This document shows, in pieces, positions 47,485 to 56,856 of a DNA stretch of 64,000 bases. The notes beneath the pieces were generated by a model. That model did no database searches. It worked only from the letters and a program-made list of their open reading frames with translations, and was not told the DNA's origin. The DNA comes from Ceratodon purpureus (taxonomy: Eukaryota; Streptophyta; Bryopsida; Pseudoditrichales; Ditrichaceae), in contig CM026424.1 of the NCBI GenBank assembly GCA_014871385.1, positions 9,153,566 through 9,217,565 on the forward strand, written 5' to 3'. Each line of letters starts with the position of its first letter. Position 1 is the first letter of the stretch. The position numbers were made by a program, and so were the translations under genes.

Positions 47485-50400
47485 CCCGTGAGCGTCCTCG
47501 CGAACGTCATCCGGTCTGTACAGTTTGACCCGGGATCCATTCACCCTAGTATCCATTGGATATCCTTCTAGGTCTGAAAGTTGTAATGACCCATTGGAAT
47601 AAATCTTATCAACCCGGAACGGTCCCATCCAGCGAGTGTGTAACTTACCCGGGAAATTCTTGTACCGGCTGTCATAGACTAGAACCAATCCTCCTTCTTC
47701 GATTCCTTTATCCGTTGTGATTCGCTTGTCATACACTTCCTTCCTTTTGGCTTGGACCTCCCTTGTCCGTTCCAATGCCTCCATCCGGTCTTCCTCCATC
47801 CGGTCGATGACCTGTAGACGGTCGTCGAGTGCATCCGTTTTATCTCCGTGGTTGGCTGCGAGTACCCTCAACGTCTCTACTTCCGTCTCGATGGACTGAA
47901 GTACCTCCTGTCCGTATACCAGATAATACGGAGTCCGTCCGGTTGTACTCTTGTGTGCCGTGTTGTACGCGTAGACCGCCGATGTCAGTTTCCGGTCCCA
48001 GTCCGTCTTATGTGAGGTCACCACCTTGGTCAGAATCTTACAGATTATTCCGTTGGCACGTTCCGTCAATCCGTTCGCCTTAGGATTGTACGGTGTGGTC
48101 TTCCGGTGTTTGACCTCGTACTGGTTGGTCAGACCGGCCACCACTTCGTTCAGGAAATGTGTTCCCCGGTCGCTCACTATCTCCAACGGATGGCCAAATC
48201 GCATCATTATCCTTTCGAATATGAACCGGGCGGATGTCTCGGCATCATTCTTCCGGGTGGCTCTGGCTTCTACCCACTTCGTGGCGTAGTCCGTCGCCAA
48301 AATGATGTACCGGTGCCTCTGAGTGCCTACCAGTTGAATTGGTCCAATAAAATCCACTCCCCATTTTTCAAATGGTGCTAGTGGAACAATGGGAGTTAAC
48401 GGCCAGTGATGCCGTACGGCCGGAGCTCCTATCCGTTGGCAGGGATCGCATTCTTTTATAAATTGATGAACATCCCGGTGAAGGTGTGGCCACCAGTATC
48501 CGGCCTCGCGGATCTTCTGTACGGTGATGACGGATGCATAGTGTCCTCCGGCCGGTCCATCATGCAAAGCCCGGATGACCTTCCGGCGATAGATGGGTTC
48601 TAGGCAGCGTCGGAGTTTTTCATCCGCCCCTAGTTTGAAAAGCAATTCTCCGACGAGGAAGTACGGTGCCACCCGGTGCTGAAACACACTCTTCTCCTCC
48701 CTACTCAGTCCTTCCGGATACCTCTGAGTCTGGAGATAGTTCTTAATCCGCTGAAGATCCTGGTCCTCCCCTTCGTCTTCCTGAATTCGGTAGACGGAAG
48801 ACGTACCTCCTCCGACCGGAAGGTCGCGGGGGTCCGGTATATCCTGTATACTGGTACCAACCGGGTATTCTTCCGGGAATTCATCCGGAAACTCTGAAGA
48901 TATCTCCTCCTTGCTCTCCTTCCCCCGTTGTCGCGACAAATAATCTGCATTGAGGTTAGACTTCCCGGATTTGACAATAACTTCGTAGTTGAACTCCTGA
49001 AGAAGTAATATCCACCGGGCCAACCTTCCGGACAGATCCGGTTTGTTGACTAGATACTTCAGCGAGTCATGATCCGTATGGAAGATGACTTTGTACCCCA
49101 ATAGGTAATGGCGAAATTTCTTGCACGCATAAATGACGGCTAGAGCCTCCCGTTCGGTTGTCGTGTAATTCTTCTCGGCCGGATTCATCTGCCGGCTGGC
49201 ATAATAGATGGGTCGTTCCCGGCCCTCATCATCCAATTGCCATAGGATAGCTCCCACACACCAACCGGATGCATCCAAAGTGACATGAAAAGATTTCGAC
49301 CAATCCGGTGGGGCTAGTATAGGGGCTGTGACCAACCGTCTCTTCAGTTCTTCAAAAGCCTGTTGACGGATTTCCGTCCAGAGGTACTCTTCTTCCTTCT
49401 TGAGCAGCTCCGTTAGTGGCATTGCCAACCGGGCATAATTCTCAATGAACCTCCGGTAGTATCCCACACACCCCAGAAATCCTCTGAGTTCCCGGAGGTT
49501 GGTGGGGGCAAGAAGGGCCAACATGACTATTACTTTTGCTACATCCACTGCTATTCCCTTCCGGCTGACTATGTGTCCGAGCAATAGTCCGGCTAACATA
49601 CCGAAAAAACACTTGCCCGGATGGAGCTTGAGTTTAGTCTCCCGGCATCGCTGGAACGTTTTCCGGAGATAGTCCAGATGTTCCACCCACCGGCTGAACA
49701 CCGCAAAGTCGTCAATGAAAACTTCCAGGAAATGTTTTAAGAAATCCTGAAATATGTCCATCATCAACCGTTGAAACGTTCCGGGAGCATTGCACAATCC
49801 GAAAGGCATCCGGTTGAAAGCGTAGGTACCCCAATCGGTGGTAAAAGTAGTTTTCAGTTGGTCCTCCTTCCGGATGGACACCTGATTGTATCCGGAAAAC
49901 CCATCTAGAAAACTGAAGCATTCCTGACCGGCCACGTGATCGAGCACCATGTCGATGAAGGGTAAAGGGAAATGATCCTTCTTCGTGGCTGCATTCAGCT
50001 TCCGGAAATCCTGACATACCCGGATCTTGACTTTACCATCCGGACCCGTTTTCTTTGGTACTACTACAATCGGTGACACCCACTCGGAGTTATTCACCGG
50101 ATAAATAAAACCGGCTTCCAGCAGTTTATCTAGTTCCTCCTTCACCATCATGGAGTACTTTGGGTTGAGTCGGTACTGCCTTTGGCGAACCGGAACCGCT
50201 CCCTCCATTAGGTCGATGTGATGTTCGCCCAATTCCGGCGGTATACCCACCAGATCCGATGGAAGCCAGGCGAAGACGTCATCATATTCCGTAAGCAATT
50301 CCAAATACTGTGCCCGCTCCCGGTCCGTCAGTCCTTTTCCCAAATAGAAAGTCCTACCGGTTTCCGTCTTCACTGCTTCGTAATCTTCCGGTGCTACCAC

Positions 50401-51675
50401 ATTCTTGACCGGTTCGCTAGCATCCGTTTCTACGGACCCCGGAAGGGCTGACCAGGGTAAGTCACTGGTCCTTGACCCGGATATCCCTGTTTTGATTATC
50501 CCATCTGCAAACTGTCCTTTAATCCATTCGGAGGTCAACGGAACGCTTGCTTCTCCTAGGGCCCGGTCATCGTCCTTCCTGCCTTCCGGTGGTCGGTTCG
50601 GTACTTCGGTTCCATCCGGCTTCTGTTCAGGTACCGGGTTACGGAATCCCAGATCTTCTTCTGATACCTCCCGGAATTCTTGTACATGATATGACTGCAG
50701 GGAATCCGAGTTTTCTGAACTTGTCCAATCGGAAGTGTAACCATCCGTCACACTTGTTTCCCCCAGATGGAGCTCCGGTTTCCACGATAGCAAAACAGCC
50801 GGATCCCCGAAAGTAAAAGCCTTCTTCGCCCAATTTACCTTGACTCCGGCTAGATATAGCCACGGTCGTCCGAGTAACAGTGGAAACGGATTTCCTTCCT
50901 CCACCCGGATAACCAAATAGTTGAGCGGGTAAGTGAGTCCGGAAATCTTTGTCGGTACTGCCGACAGTTTTCCCACTGGTACAACTCGAGACTGGTCTGC
51001 CATCCGTAGTGTCTGATTGGTAGGCTCAAAGACAGTGTACCCTAAATCATTGGCCGTACTCTCCAGTAGTAGATTTACTCCGGATCCTCCATCTACCGGT
51101 ACCTTCTGGATAAGGCATCCGTCGATCTCCACAGCTATTTCCGGAGCCCCGAAATCCTCCATCTCGGCGAAATTAACTGCGACGGAAGGCAGCTTAATCT
51201 TCCGTTTACGGGTCCGGATTAAGCCGGACTTAACCTGCTTCTGATAATTAGGATTATCATGTAACAGTTGTCCTATGGTGACATTGGCCGGCTGGGCCTG
51301 AATATCCTGGAGGATGATGTACCTGTCGGCTTTCGCCCGGACCTCCGGTTGGATAATTTCCGGAATCTCGCTGAATGTCACCTTCCGGCCCTCCTGTACT
51401 TGAGGTAACCCAGCAATTACCTCCGGTCCAATATCCGGCATAGTTGGTAGGGTCTTGACCCCTTTTTCAACCGGGACCGTCTCCGGGGGCACCTCCTTCT
51501 CTGATTCCCCGGAAGTTTCTGAAGATTCCGGTCGGCTACTCTCTTTCCTCTGTGACCTGGTCCGAACACCAGATTTCCTCTTCTTCTTTTCTGAATCCTG
51601 TCTCCGGGTGGAACTACGCGAACTGACCTGATGGATATCCACGCCGGTCTCTCCTCGTGGTTCCACCGGTAACCG
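47482..51675 (-). CDS. pol: Pol polyprotein: protease, reverse transcriptase, RNase H, integrase
   Basis: The frame begins directly after the gag UGA and has no ATG for about 80 codons, so it is probably made by readthrough of gag. Domains in order: a basic/acidic linker; aspartic protease with DGGSG as active-site motif and LLLGRPWL near its end; reverse transcriptase with DFRKLN, FLDGFSGYNQ, MPFGLCNAP and FIDDF (F instead of Y in YxDD); RNase H with TLDASGW, TEREALAVIYA and HTDHDSLKYL; integrase with a HHCC finger (H...GGH ... CDPCQRIG), the catalytic region VDFIGPI, SDRGTHF and NPKANGLTER; and a C-terminal WMGPF-type domain without chromodomain. About 1,394 codons and no internal stop, so it should be functional. 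The stop overlaps the polypurine tract. It would act in the virus-like particle (RT, RNase H) and in the nucleus (integrase). Confidence 0.95.
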   Translation of the reverse strand, partial: RLPVEPRGETGVDIHQVSSRSSTRRQDSEKKKRKSGVRTRSQRKESSRPESSETSGESEKEVPPETVPVEKGVKTLPTMPDIGPEVIAGLPQVQEGRKVTFSEIPEIIQPEVRAKADRYIILQDIQAQPANVTIGQLLHDNPNYQKQVKSGLIRTRKRKIKLPSVAVNFAEMEDFGAPEIAVEIDGCLIQKVPVDGGSGVNLLLESTANDLGYTVFEPTNQTLRMADQSRVVPVGKLSAVPTKISGLTYPLNYLVIRVEEGNPFPLLLGRPWLYLAGVKVNWAKKAFTFGDPAVLLSWKPELHLGETSVTDGYTSDWTSSENSDSLQSYHVQEFREVSEEDLGFRNPVPEQKPDGTEVPNRPPEGRKDDDRALGEASVPLTSEWIKGQFADGIIKTGISGSRTSDLPWSALPGSVETDASEPVKNVVAPEDYEAVKTETGRTFYLGKGLTDRERAQYLELLTEYDDVFAWLPSDLVGIPPELGEHHIDLMEGAVPVRQRQYRLNPKYSMMVKEELDKLLEAGFIYPVNNSEWVSPIVVVPKKTGPDGKVKIRVCQDFRKLNAATKKDHFPLPFIDMVLDHVAGQECFSFLDGFSGYNQVSIRKEDQLKTTFTTDWGTYAFNRMPFGLCNAPGTFQRLMMDIFQDFLKHFLEVFIDDFAVFSRWVEHLDYLRKTFQRCRETKLKLHPGKCFFGMLAGLLLGHIVSRKGIAVDVAKVIVMLALLAPTNLRELRGFLGCVGYYRRFIENYARLAMPLTELLKKEEEYLWTEIRQQAFEELKRRLVTAPILAPPDWSKSFHVTLDASGWCVGAILWQLDDEGRERPIYYASRQMNPAEKNYTTTEREALAVIYACKKFRHYLLGYKVIFHTDHDSLKYLVNKPDLSGRLARWILLLQEFNYEVIVKSGKSNLNADYLSRQRGKESKEEISSEFPDEFPEEYPVGTSIQDIPDPRDLPVGGGTSSVYRIQEDEGEDQDLQRIKNYLQTQRYPEGLSREEKSVFQHRVAPYFLVGELLFKLGADEKLRRCLEPIYRRKVIRALHDGPAGGHYASVITVQKIREAGYWWPHLHRDVHQFIKECDPCQRIGAPAVRHHWPLTPIVPLAPFEKWGVDFIGPIQLVGTQRHRYIILATDYATKWVEARATRKNDAETSARFIFERIMMRFGHPLEIVSDRGTHFLNEVVAGLTNQYEVKHRKTTPYNPKANGLTERANGIICKILTKVVTSHKTDWDRKLTSAVYAYNTAHKSTTGRTPYYLVYGQEVLQSIETEVETLRVLAANHGDKTDALDDRLQVIDRMEEDRMEALERTREVQAKRKEVYDKRITTDKGIEEGGLVLVYDSRYKNFPGKLHTRWMGPFRVDKIYSNGSLQLSDLEGYPMDTRVNGSRVKLYRPDDVREDAHG

Positions 51676-51678
51676 TCA
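51670..51678 (-). promoter_or_regulatory. Probable stop-codon readthrough site between gag and pol
   Basis: Minus strand reads UGA CGG UUA with gag and pol in the same frame. UGA followed by CGG is a known leaky context, used for example by tobra- and furoviruses. A CCGGU...ACCGG stem is possible starting 6 nt after the UGA. The alternative is a recent CGA-to-UGA nonsense mutation in a formerly single gag-pol ORF. Confidence 0.6.
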
Positions 51679-53241
51679 ATTTGGCGGATTCTCTACCCCG
51701 TCTTTGTGACCGTAGTTGAGCCTGGTACGCTCCCGGGGAGGTTCTTCCACTTGCTTATAGATAGCCCTAGGTCTAACCGGTTGTTGGCATTGGGGTGACT
51801 TATGGCCGTACTGACCACAGTTTTGACACGGAAGTTCCAACGGTGCGCCTTGACCTCCTCGGTGTGGACAATTGTTAGCATAATGACCGGCTTCTCCACA
51901 AATATAACAGCATCCAAACTGCCGTTCCACCGAGACGGGTGGTCGTGCCGGCGGGGCCGGATGTCCACCGGATGGATAGCCCATTCCGGGTCGCGGTCTG
52001 ATAACCGGCTGCATCATCCGTCCACGGCCATAGGCCGGGTTTACCTGGTAAACCGGTAGCATCTCCACTTCCTCCTCTTCATAAGCAGGTTCCGCAAAGA
52101 ATACTGACCCCTCTTCATCCACAAACTGCACTCTCTTGGGCGCTCCGTGTGGGCATTCCCGGTTGTAATGTCCCGGCTTTCCGCAGTTGGTGCACCACAC
52201 ATTGTTCCGGACGGTGGGCAGCGCTTTCCGTGCTTTCTTCTCTTCCGCCATCTGGACTTTGAGTTCTTCAATGCTGTTCACCAGATCTTTGATCATCCGT
52301 TTCTCCGATGGGTATTCCTCCTTTACTCGGACTATCGTCCGTTCTTTGTCCTTCCGGTAGCCCTTGCTACCTGACGCCTTCCGTCGTGAGCGGTCCTCCT
52401 CACTGCTGCTGCTTCCGGTTTCCGAGCTATCTTCGGAGCTGGATCCACTGGATTCTGAACTTGAATCCCGGCTCCTCCGGACCTTTCGGAGACGTCTAGA
52501 GGTTTTCCCTGCCTTACGGTACTGTCGTATGGACTGCTTGGAGTTTTCATAGTTCTGGGCGGCCTCCATGGCCTCCGGTAAAGTCTGTGGCCGGGTCTGC
52601 CTTACTTGGAACCCTATCCGGTCGGGTAACCGAGCGACGTACCATTCTACCTGGATACTGTTTGCAATTCCGGGACTTAGTTTATGAATTAAACTCCTAA
52701 CCCTCTGTCCGTACCGGCGGACCGACTCTTCCGGCTCCATCCGGATTTTACTAAGTTTTCCCAATGTGCGGGCTTCTCCTCCTACCTCCCGGAAGGCCCT
52801 CCGGAAGGCATCGGATAGCAAACCCCAACTCCTTCGCACATTGTCCGGTTCCTCTTGGTACCACTGGAGTGCCTCCTTCTTGAGTAATCCCTGGAACAAC
52901 CGTAACTTGATTGCTTCGTCCTCTTGATTGGCAGCAGCCGTGGCGTTGAACTCGCTTAGCCATTCGTCCACGTCCTCCCGGCCATCGCCCCTGAACTTCC
53001 GATACTTCAGCCTGGAGAACGTCCAGGCCATAGGAAGACCCGCTACCGGTCCCCCGGTCACCGGCCCGGGTGGTACTGTCCCACCCTGACCTCCGGATCC
53101 GGAAGTCCCGGCTATCTCTTGATCTGTATCTTCAATGACTTCTGCTCTAGTAGTGACGAATGGTCTGGCTTCCGTCTCCTGATCACCCTTCTTCTTTCTA
53201 CTAGACCTCCGTACTCCTTCCGGCTCAGAATTCGGATTCAT
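51676..53241 (-). CDS. gag: Gag (capsid and nucleocapsid) protein
   Basis: 521 residues from an ATG about 95 nt inside the 5' LTR border. After a basic N terminus (RRSSRKKKGDQ), residues about 75-230 form a retrotransposon gag capsid region (SRLKYRKFRGDGREDVDEWLSEF; ALQWYQ). A Ser/Glu/Arg-rich linker follows, then three CCHC zinc knuckles: CTNCGKPGHYNREC, CYICGEAGHYANNC and CQNCGQYGHKSPQC. Most plant Ty3 elements have one or two knuckles. It ends in UGA directly in frame with pol. It assembles the particle and packages the RNA. Confidence 0.93.
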   Translation of the reverse strand: MNPNSEPEGVRRSSRKKKGDQETEARPFVTTRAEVIEDTDQEIAGTSGSGGQGGTVPPGPVTGGPVAGLPMAWTFSRLKYRKFRGDGREDVDEWLSEFNATAAANQEDEAIKLRLFQGLLKKEALQWYQEEPDNVRRSWGLLSDAFRRAFREVGGEARTLGKLSKIRMEPEESVRRYGQRVRSLIHKLSPGIANSIQVEWYVARLPDRIGFQVRQTRPQTLPEAMEAAQNYENSKQSIRQYRKAGKTSRRLRKVRRSRDSSSESSGSSSEDSSETGSSSSEEDRSRRKASGSKGYRKDKERTIVRVKEEYPSEKRMIKDLVNSIEELKVQMAEEKKARKALPTVRNNVWCTNCGKPGHYNRECPHGAPKRVQFVDEEGSVFFAEPAYEEEEVEMLPVYQVNPAYGRGRMMQPVIRPRPGMGYPSGGHPAPPARPPVSVERQFGCCYICGEAGHYANNCPHRGGQGAPLELPCQNCGQYGHKSPQCQQPVRPRAIYKQVEEPPRERTRLNYGHKDGVENPPN

Positions 53242-53308
53242 GCGTTTTCTACACCCTGACTTGGGTTAGTGACAACCGTAGAAATCCGGAGAAAGAAAAT
53301 CATATAGA

Positions 53309-53326
53309 TCCCCGGCAGCGGCGCCA
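53309..53326 (-). other. Primer-binding site, tRNA-Asp type
   Basis: Minus strand TGGCGCCGCTGCCGGGGA, nine bases from the 5' LTR end. It complements the 3' end of plant tRNA-Asp with one mismatch. tRNA-Asp priming is typical of Athila-type elements. Confidence 0.8.
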
Positions 53327-54393
53327 AAAATCACATGTAGCACGACGTGGTATCAGTATTCCTCCGGAAGGCACTCAATTGACACTAACTACCCTCCAAA
53401 GTAAACCACTCCGTGTTCGTTCCCACGAAGACCTATAGTTTTCTTTCTTTTAGACTTTAACGGAAATCACCACCAGTGTCCGACCGTACTCCGTCTTACA
53501 GACGGTTGGACGAATCCGGTAGTTTTTGCCTCGTTCCTATTTTCCGGCTTTTTAGACTAGTGGCCGGTTCCCACTGATCCGTCTATCCTTTAAAGTGGCT
53601 GGATTTTCCACCGTCCCGTAACTTATAGTGGCTGGACACCCCACTGTTCCTATCTACCACCCGAGAAGTGGAGTAATAATCCTTCCGTACGGCTAGGGAC
53701 CGGTCCGGATAACTACTCAGTGCCGGTTACGGATACGGAAATCATACTACAATGACATCACCTTACGGCTGCGCAGTATTCTACTATACTATCTCCCTTC
53801 CGGATTGGTTCGCAGTAGGACATCCGGCTTTTATCCCATCTACAGGAAGCGACCGGTCCGTTTCCGGATCCCGGTGTACACACGGCTCTCCGTGTCCTTG
53901 AGACTACCAGCCCTGCTGCAATACGTCTCTCCTTCCCTACGGGCTCCTTCCGGGACTGGAAACCGTCAACACTCGACGCTTGACACCTCCCCAGTCTCTC
54001 CGGGCGCTCTCCTGACCTTCCTACTGTTCAACACTCCTCCGGAACACTACTGAAGACAATAGAACCACAAACCATACGGCAACGGACCCGTCAGCAGCCG
54101 GTTGACACAACAAATCCAAAAGTATATTCTCAATTGCAACAACAAAACGGCGTACAAAAACAAGGCCCCGGCCTTGGAAAAACGTCTATCTTAAATACTA
54201 AAACCTATCGGTTCCTAAAGCGACCAAGTGGCCCACCGAGATCCAGAAATTCCGGATCTTGGATCCGGAAATCCCGGACCGGTGGCCGCCTTCTATTCCT
54301 AGTTACTGCCACTATCTATCCGGATTGGCAGCCGGGTGCACTGGAGCCCCATCGTTAGTCGCTGCCATTTTATCCGGTCCTTATCCTAAAACC

Positions 54394-56262
54394 CTACTCC
54401 TTGTACTTATCGAGCCGGGGACTGTGCCGGGTTCCGTCCAACCGTTCCTTCTTCTGTACCCGCTTCAGTTTCTTCAACGGGGGGTCTTCTTCCGGAGCCG
54501 CAGATGCTGACGGCTCACTGGACTTCCGGGATCGTTCTGCTTGAGTTGCCGGGGATGGAGATCGTGCCGACACCGGAACTGCGCTGAGATCCACCTGGAG
54601 CGTTTCCGGAGATCCCTGTACCGGTATAAAATCTAACGGTGGTGGTCTCTGGTCCGGTTCCAAGGGAATGTTTCCGGGGTTAACAGTCTCGACTCCATCC
54701 AAGTTGGGTAGAGTGTGCAGACTGCTCAAGGTGTCCGGAATAGGATCCTCCAGCGGGTGTCCTATCTCCTGTTGGGCGGGCCGGATGGCCGACCGTATCG
54801 GAGAGGCTGGAGGTGGCACCGGTGCCGGTTCCCTGGTTGGGGACGGTGGTCTGGGATCCTCTTGATTTGCCGGTGGCCCTGATGACGGACCGGCCTCTGC
54901 GTAACCGAGGATTTCCACCAGGTTCTTCATCATCATCCATGTGTCCCTCATCACCTGGGTCCGGTCGTGCATGAACTTTATAATATTCTTCGTAGTCGGA
55001 TCCGGTTGACGGGTCAGGAAAGCCTGGTAAACGGCGCACTGGTTGGCCACATCTACCGGAAGAGCTAAAGTGGCCTTGATCTCAGCGACCGACCGGATGG
55101 CCTCGACTGCCCGGTCACGGGCGTCATTGAAATCCTTCCGGGCATCACGCACCTCCTCCTCGAGCTTCCGATTCGTTTCCCGGAACTTCGCCAGCCGGTC
55201 CATGTGCTTCTCCTGGAGACCGGCCAAGTCCCGGTGCTTGCGAAGAATGCTCAGGCACTCCTCCAACTGGTCCGAACCCGTAAGGATCATTACCTCCCTA
55301 GCCAACCGGCCCTCCGCTTTCCTAGTCGACTGTAAGAACCGGGCATACGTCGTTGCCTGCTCCGATAGGTTAACTAAGTCCTGGTACGGATCTCCGGTGT
55401 GCTCCGGTGGTCCGGTGGGCTGTTGGATCTCCGTGTTCAGGGTTCGCTTGGCCGGTGCGGAAGTCCGAGGTGATCCGGATGGCTGTCCCTTTTCCGGGCT
55501 AGGACGGGGTCTCTTAGCCGGCGTGGGGGAGACCTCAATAACATCATCCTCGTCGTCCTGGTCGGACACTTCTTCCGGCTCAGCGAACTGCTGATAGCTT
55601 AAGAGCATATCGTACTCCCGGACCTCTTCAGCAGTCAACAGTCCCTTAGTACGGTAGAGGTGAATGAGGAAAGACGGAAGGCAGGTGGCCTGCTTCTTGG
55701 TCTTCCGGAGATTGGCCACCTGTCGGTCGACTATCGTCTTCATCATGACCCCCCAGTCCACCGTGAATTCACCGATCATGGCCCCAATGAAAACGGACGC
55801 CCACTTGTTGGTGATCCGTTTGGGCTTTTCCGGATGGAAAATAGGGTTCATAAACCCTACTACCCTCCGGGCCTCCGGATCCGCAATGTCATCCAGCCCC
55901 CATCCTTCTCTCGGGTCTCCGGTCCCCTTGAGATACTGATGTATGAAGTCCCGGGGCTCCGGCGTCGAGACCTCGCCGCCGGAGTTCTTGAAACCATACG
56001 TCTCCCTCCAGAGTTGTGCCGACCACTTATCCGGCTCTCCCCGGATGGTTCCTCGATTCTCAGGATTCTTGACGAGGATCTCCTGGGCCGGAAGGGCAAG
56101 CTTCCAACCCCATGCCTTGTCCAGTAGGACCTCACAACCCATAGACTCTAAGGCGGTCCGGAGGAGCTCCTTCTCCTTCTCTCCGGCCGGTATCAACGGC
56201 ATTACCCGTTGTACCCTGAACGACTGTCCTTCCGCCGCCGGTTCCTTCCCTTTCCTACCCAT
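54394..56262 (-). CDS. LTR-encoded 622-residue protein (5' LTR copy)
   Basis: Identical to the 3' LTR copy except for one Pro-to-Ser change near residue 268. This copy is the one a full-length transcript would include. With the TATA box at 56464-56471 the RNA should start near 56440, so this is the first ORF, followed by the PBS, gag and pol. Gag translation would then need internal initiation, a spliced or second RNA, or a promoter further down. Some Tat/Ogre-type elements carry an extra ORF upstream of gag, but between the LTR and gag rather than within the LTR. Confidence 0.75.
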   Translation of the reverse strand: MGRKGKEPAAEGQSFRVQRVMPLIPAGEKEKELLRTALESMGCEVLLDKAWGWKLALPAQEILVKNPENRGTIRGEPDKWSAQLWRETYGFKNSGGEVSTPEPRDFIHQYLKGTGDPREGWGLDDIADPEARRVVGFMNPIFHPEKPKRITNKWASVFIGAMIGEFTVDWGVMMKTIVDRQVANLRKTKKQATCLPSFLIHLYRTKGLLTAEEVREYDMLLSYQQFAEPEEVSDQDDEDDVIEVSPTPAKRPRPSPEKGQPSGSPRTSAPAKRTLNTEIQQPTGPPEHTGDPYQDLVNLSEQATTYARFLQSTRKAEGRLAREVMILTGSDQLEECLSILRKHRDLAGLQEKHMDRLAKFRETNRKLEEEVRDARKDFNDARDRAVEAIRSVAEIKATLALPVDVANQCAVYQAFLTRQPDPTTKNIIKFMHDRTQVMRDTWMMMKNLVEILGYAEAGPSSGPPANQEDPRPPSPTREPAPVPPPASPIRSAIRPAQQEIGHPLEDPIPDTLSSLHTLPNLDGVETVNPGNIPLEPDQRPPPLDFIPVQGSPETLQVDLSAVPVSARSPSPATQAERSRKSSEPSASAAPEEDPPLKKLKRVQKKERLDGTRHSPRLDKYKE

Positions 56263-56463
56263 TCTGCTAAGTCCTCCTCTCCGTCCCTCCGGTAACACCT
56301 GCACGCACGATCCTCACCACAATCTCTCGCCTAACGGAAACACTTCCGTCTCACCGTCTCTCTCCTACCGTCTAACCCTAACTGCGCCCACCGCCTTAGA
56401 GCGCAAGGACCCGTCGTGCCACAAAATGACAAAGAGAAAGGAAGAGCATGGCGGTCCTTCCTC

Positions 56464-56471
56464 CTTTTATA
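56464..56471 (-). promoter_or_regulatory. TATA box in 5' LTR
   Basis: TATAAAAG on the minus strand, about 200 nt upstream of the LTR ORF. It is the best candidate core promoter of the element, placing U3 at roughly the first 400 bp of the LTR. Confidence 0.65.
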
Positions 56472-56851
56472 CCTGCCCTCGCGCCCACCCGTTCGTAGCT
56501 CATCATGACGGACGGTCGTAGCCCCTCATCATTGGACGGTCGCGACCGGCGGCGTTTTAATGGTTGCAGCCATTATCCCCGTGTGCGTTGTACCTTTTGG
56601 CGGTTATCCTTAAGTCTGCCGGGTCAGGGCTCTGTCATATGGACTGTGCCCGTCTCTCCTCCACCGCAGACGACCGGATCTCACCCGACTGGCCTTCCGG
56701 TCACTTATTTATTCAGCCGACCGGCTTAACCGGTTGTTTTACTTATAGGCTTAGTACTTCCGTATTTCTAACATAAAATTTTTAATTTTTTTATCATTTT
56801 CCTACCGGAATTAGTATTCCGGTGTGTCAACCGTGGAAATCACTTTCCACA

Positions 56852-56856
56852 TAGGC
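56852..56856. repeat. Target-site duplication TAGGC, right
   Basis: Identical to 43950-43954. Confidence 0.95.

Larger units (their letters stand above)
43955..56851 (-). mobile_element. Young complete Ty3 (gypsy) LTR retrotransposon, Athila/Tat-like
   Basis: 12,897 bp, minus orientation: 5' LTR 53336-56851, PBS 53309-53326, gag 53241-51676, pol to 47482, polypurine tract, 3' LTR 43955-47470. LTRs begin TG and end CA and are flanked by TAGGC. The internal region is only 5,865 bp, less than the 7,032 bp of the two LTRs. The RT block DFRKLNAATKKDHFPLPFID, the absence of a chromodomain and the tRNA-Asp primer site place it with non-chromovirus (Athila/Tat-type) elements; this is by motif recall. 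No env-like ORF follows pol. I noticed only two LTR differences (near 45211/54592 and 46081/55462), so the insertion is recent. It lies inside exon 1 of the MULE/SWIM gene. Confidence 0.97.
53336..56851 (-). repeat. 5' LTR (3,516 bp)
   Basis: Same length and limits as the 3' LTR. Two base differences were noticed, one of which changes Pro to Ser in the LTR ORF. Promoter, LTR ORF and any poly(A) signal lie inside; an AATAAA motif on the minus strand is near 56708. Confidence 0.97.

Noticed and set aside
47482-47800. Search for an env-like ORF or chromodomain after integrase
   Set aside because: Pol ends at the polypurine tract and the LTR follows at once. The integrase tail shows no chromodomain pattern.
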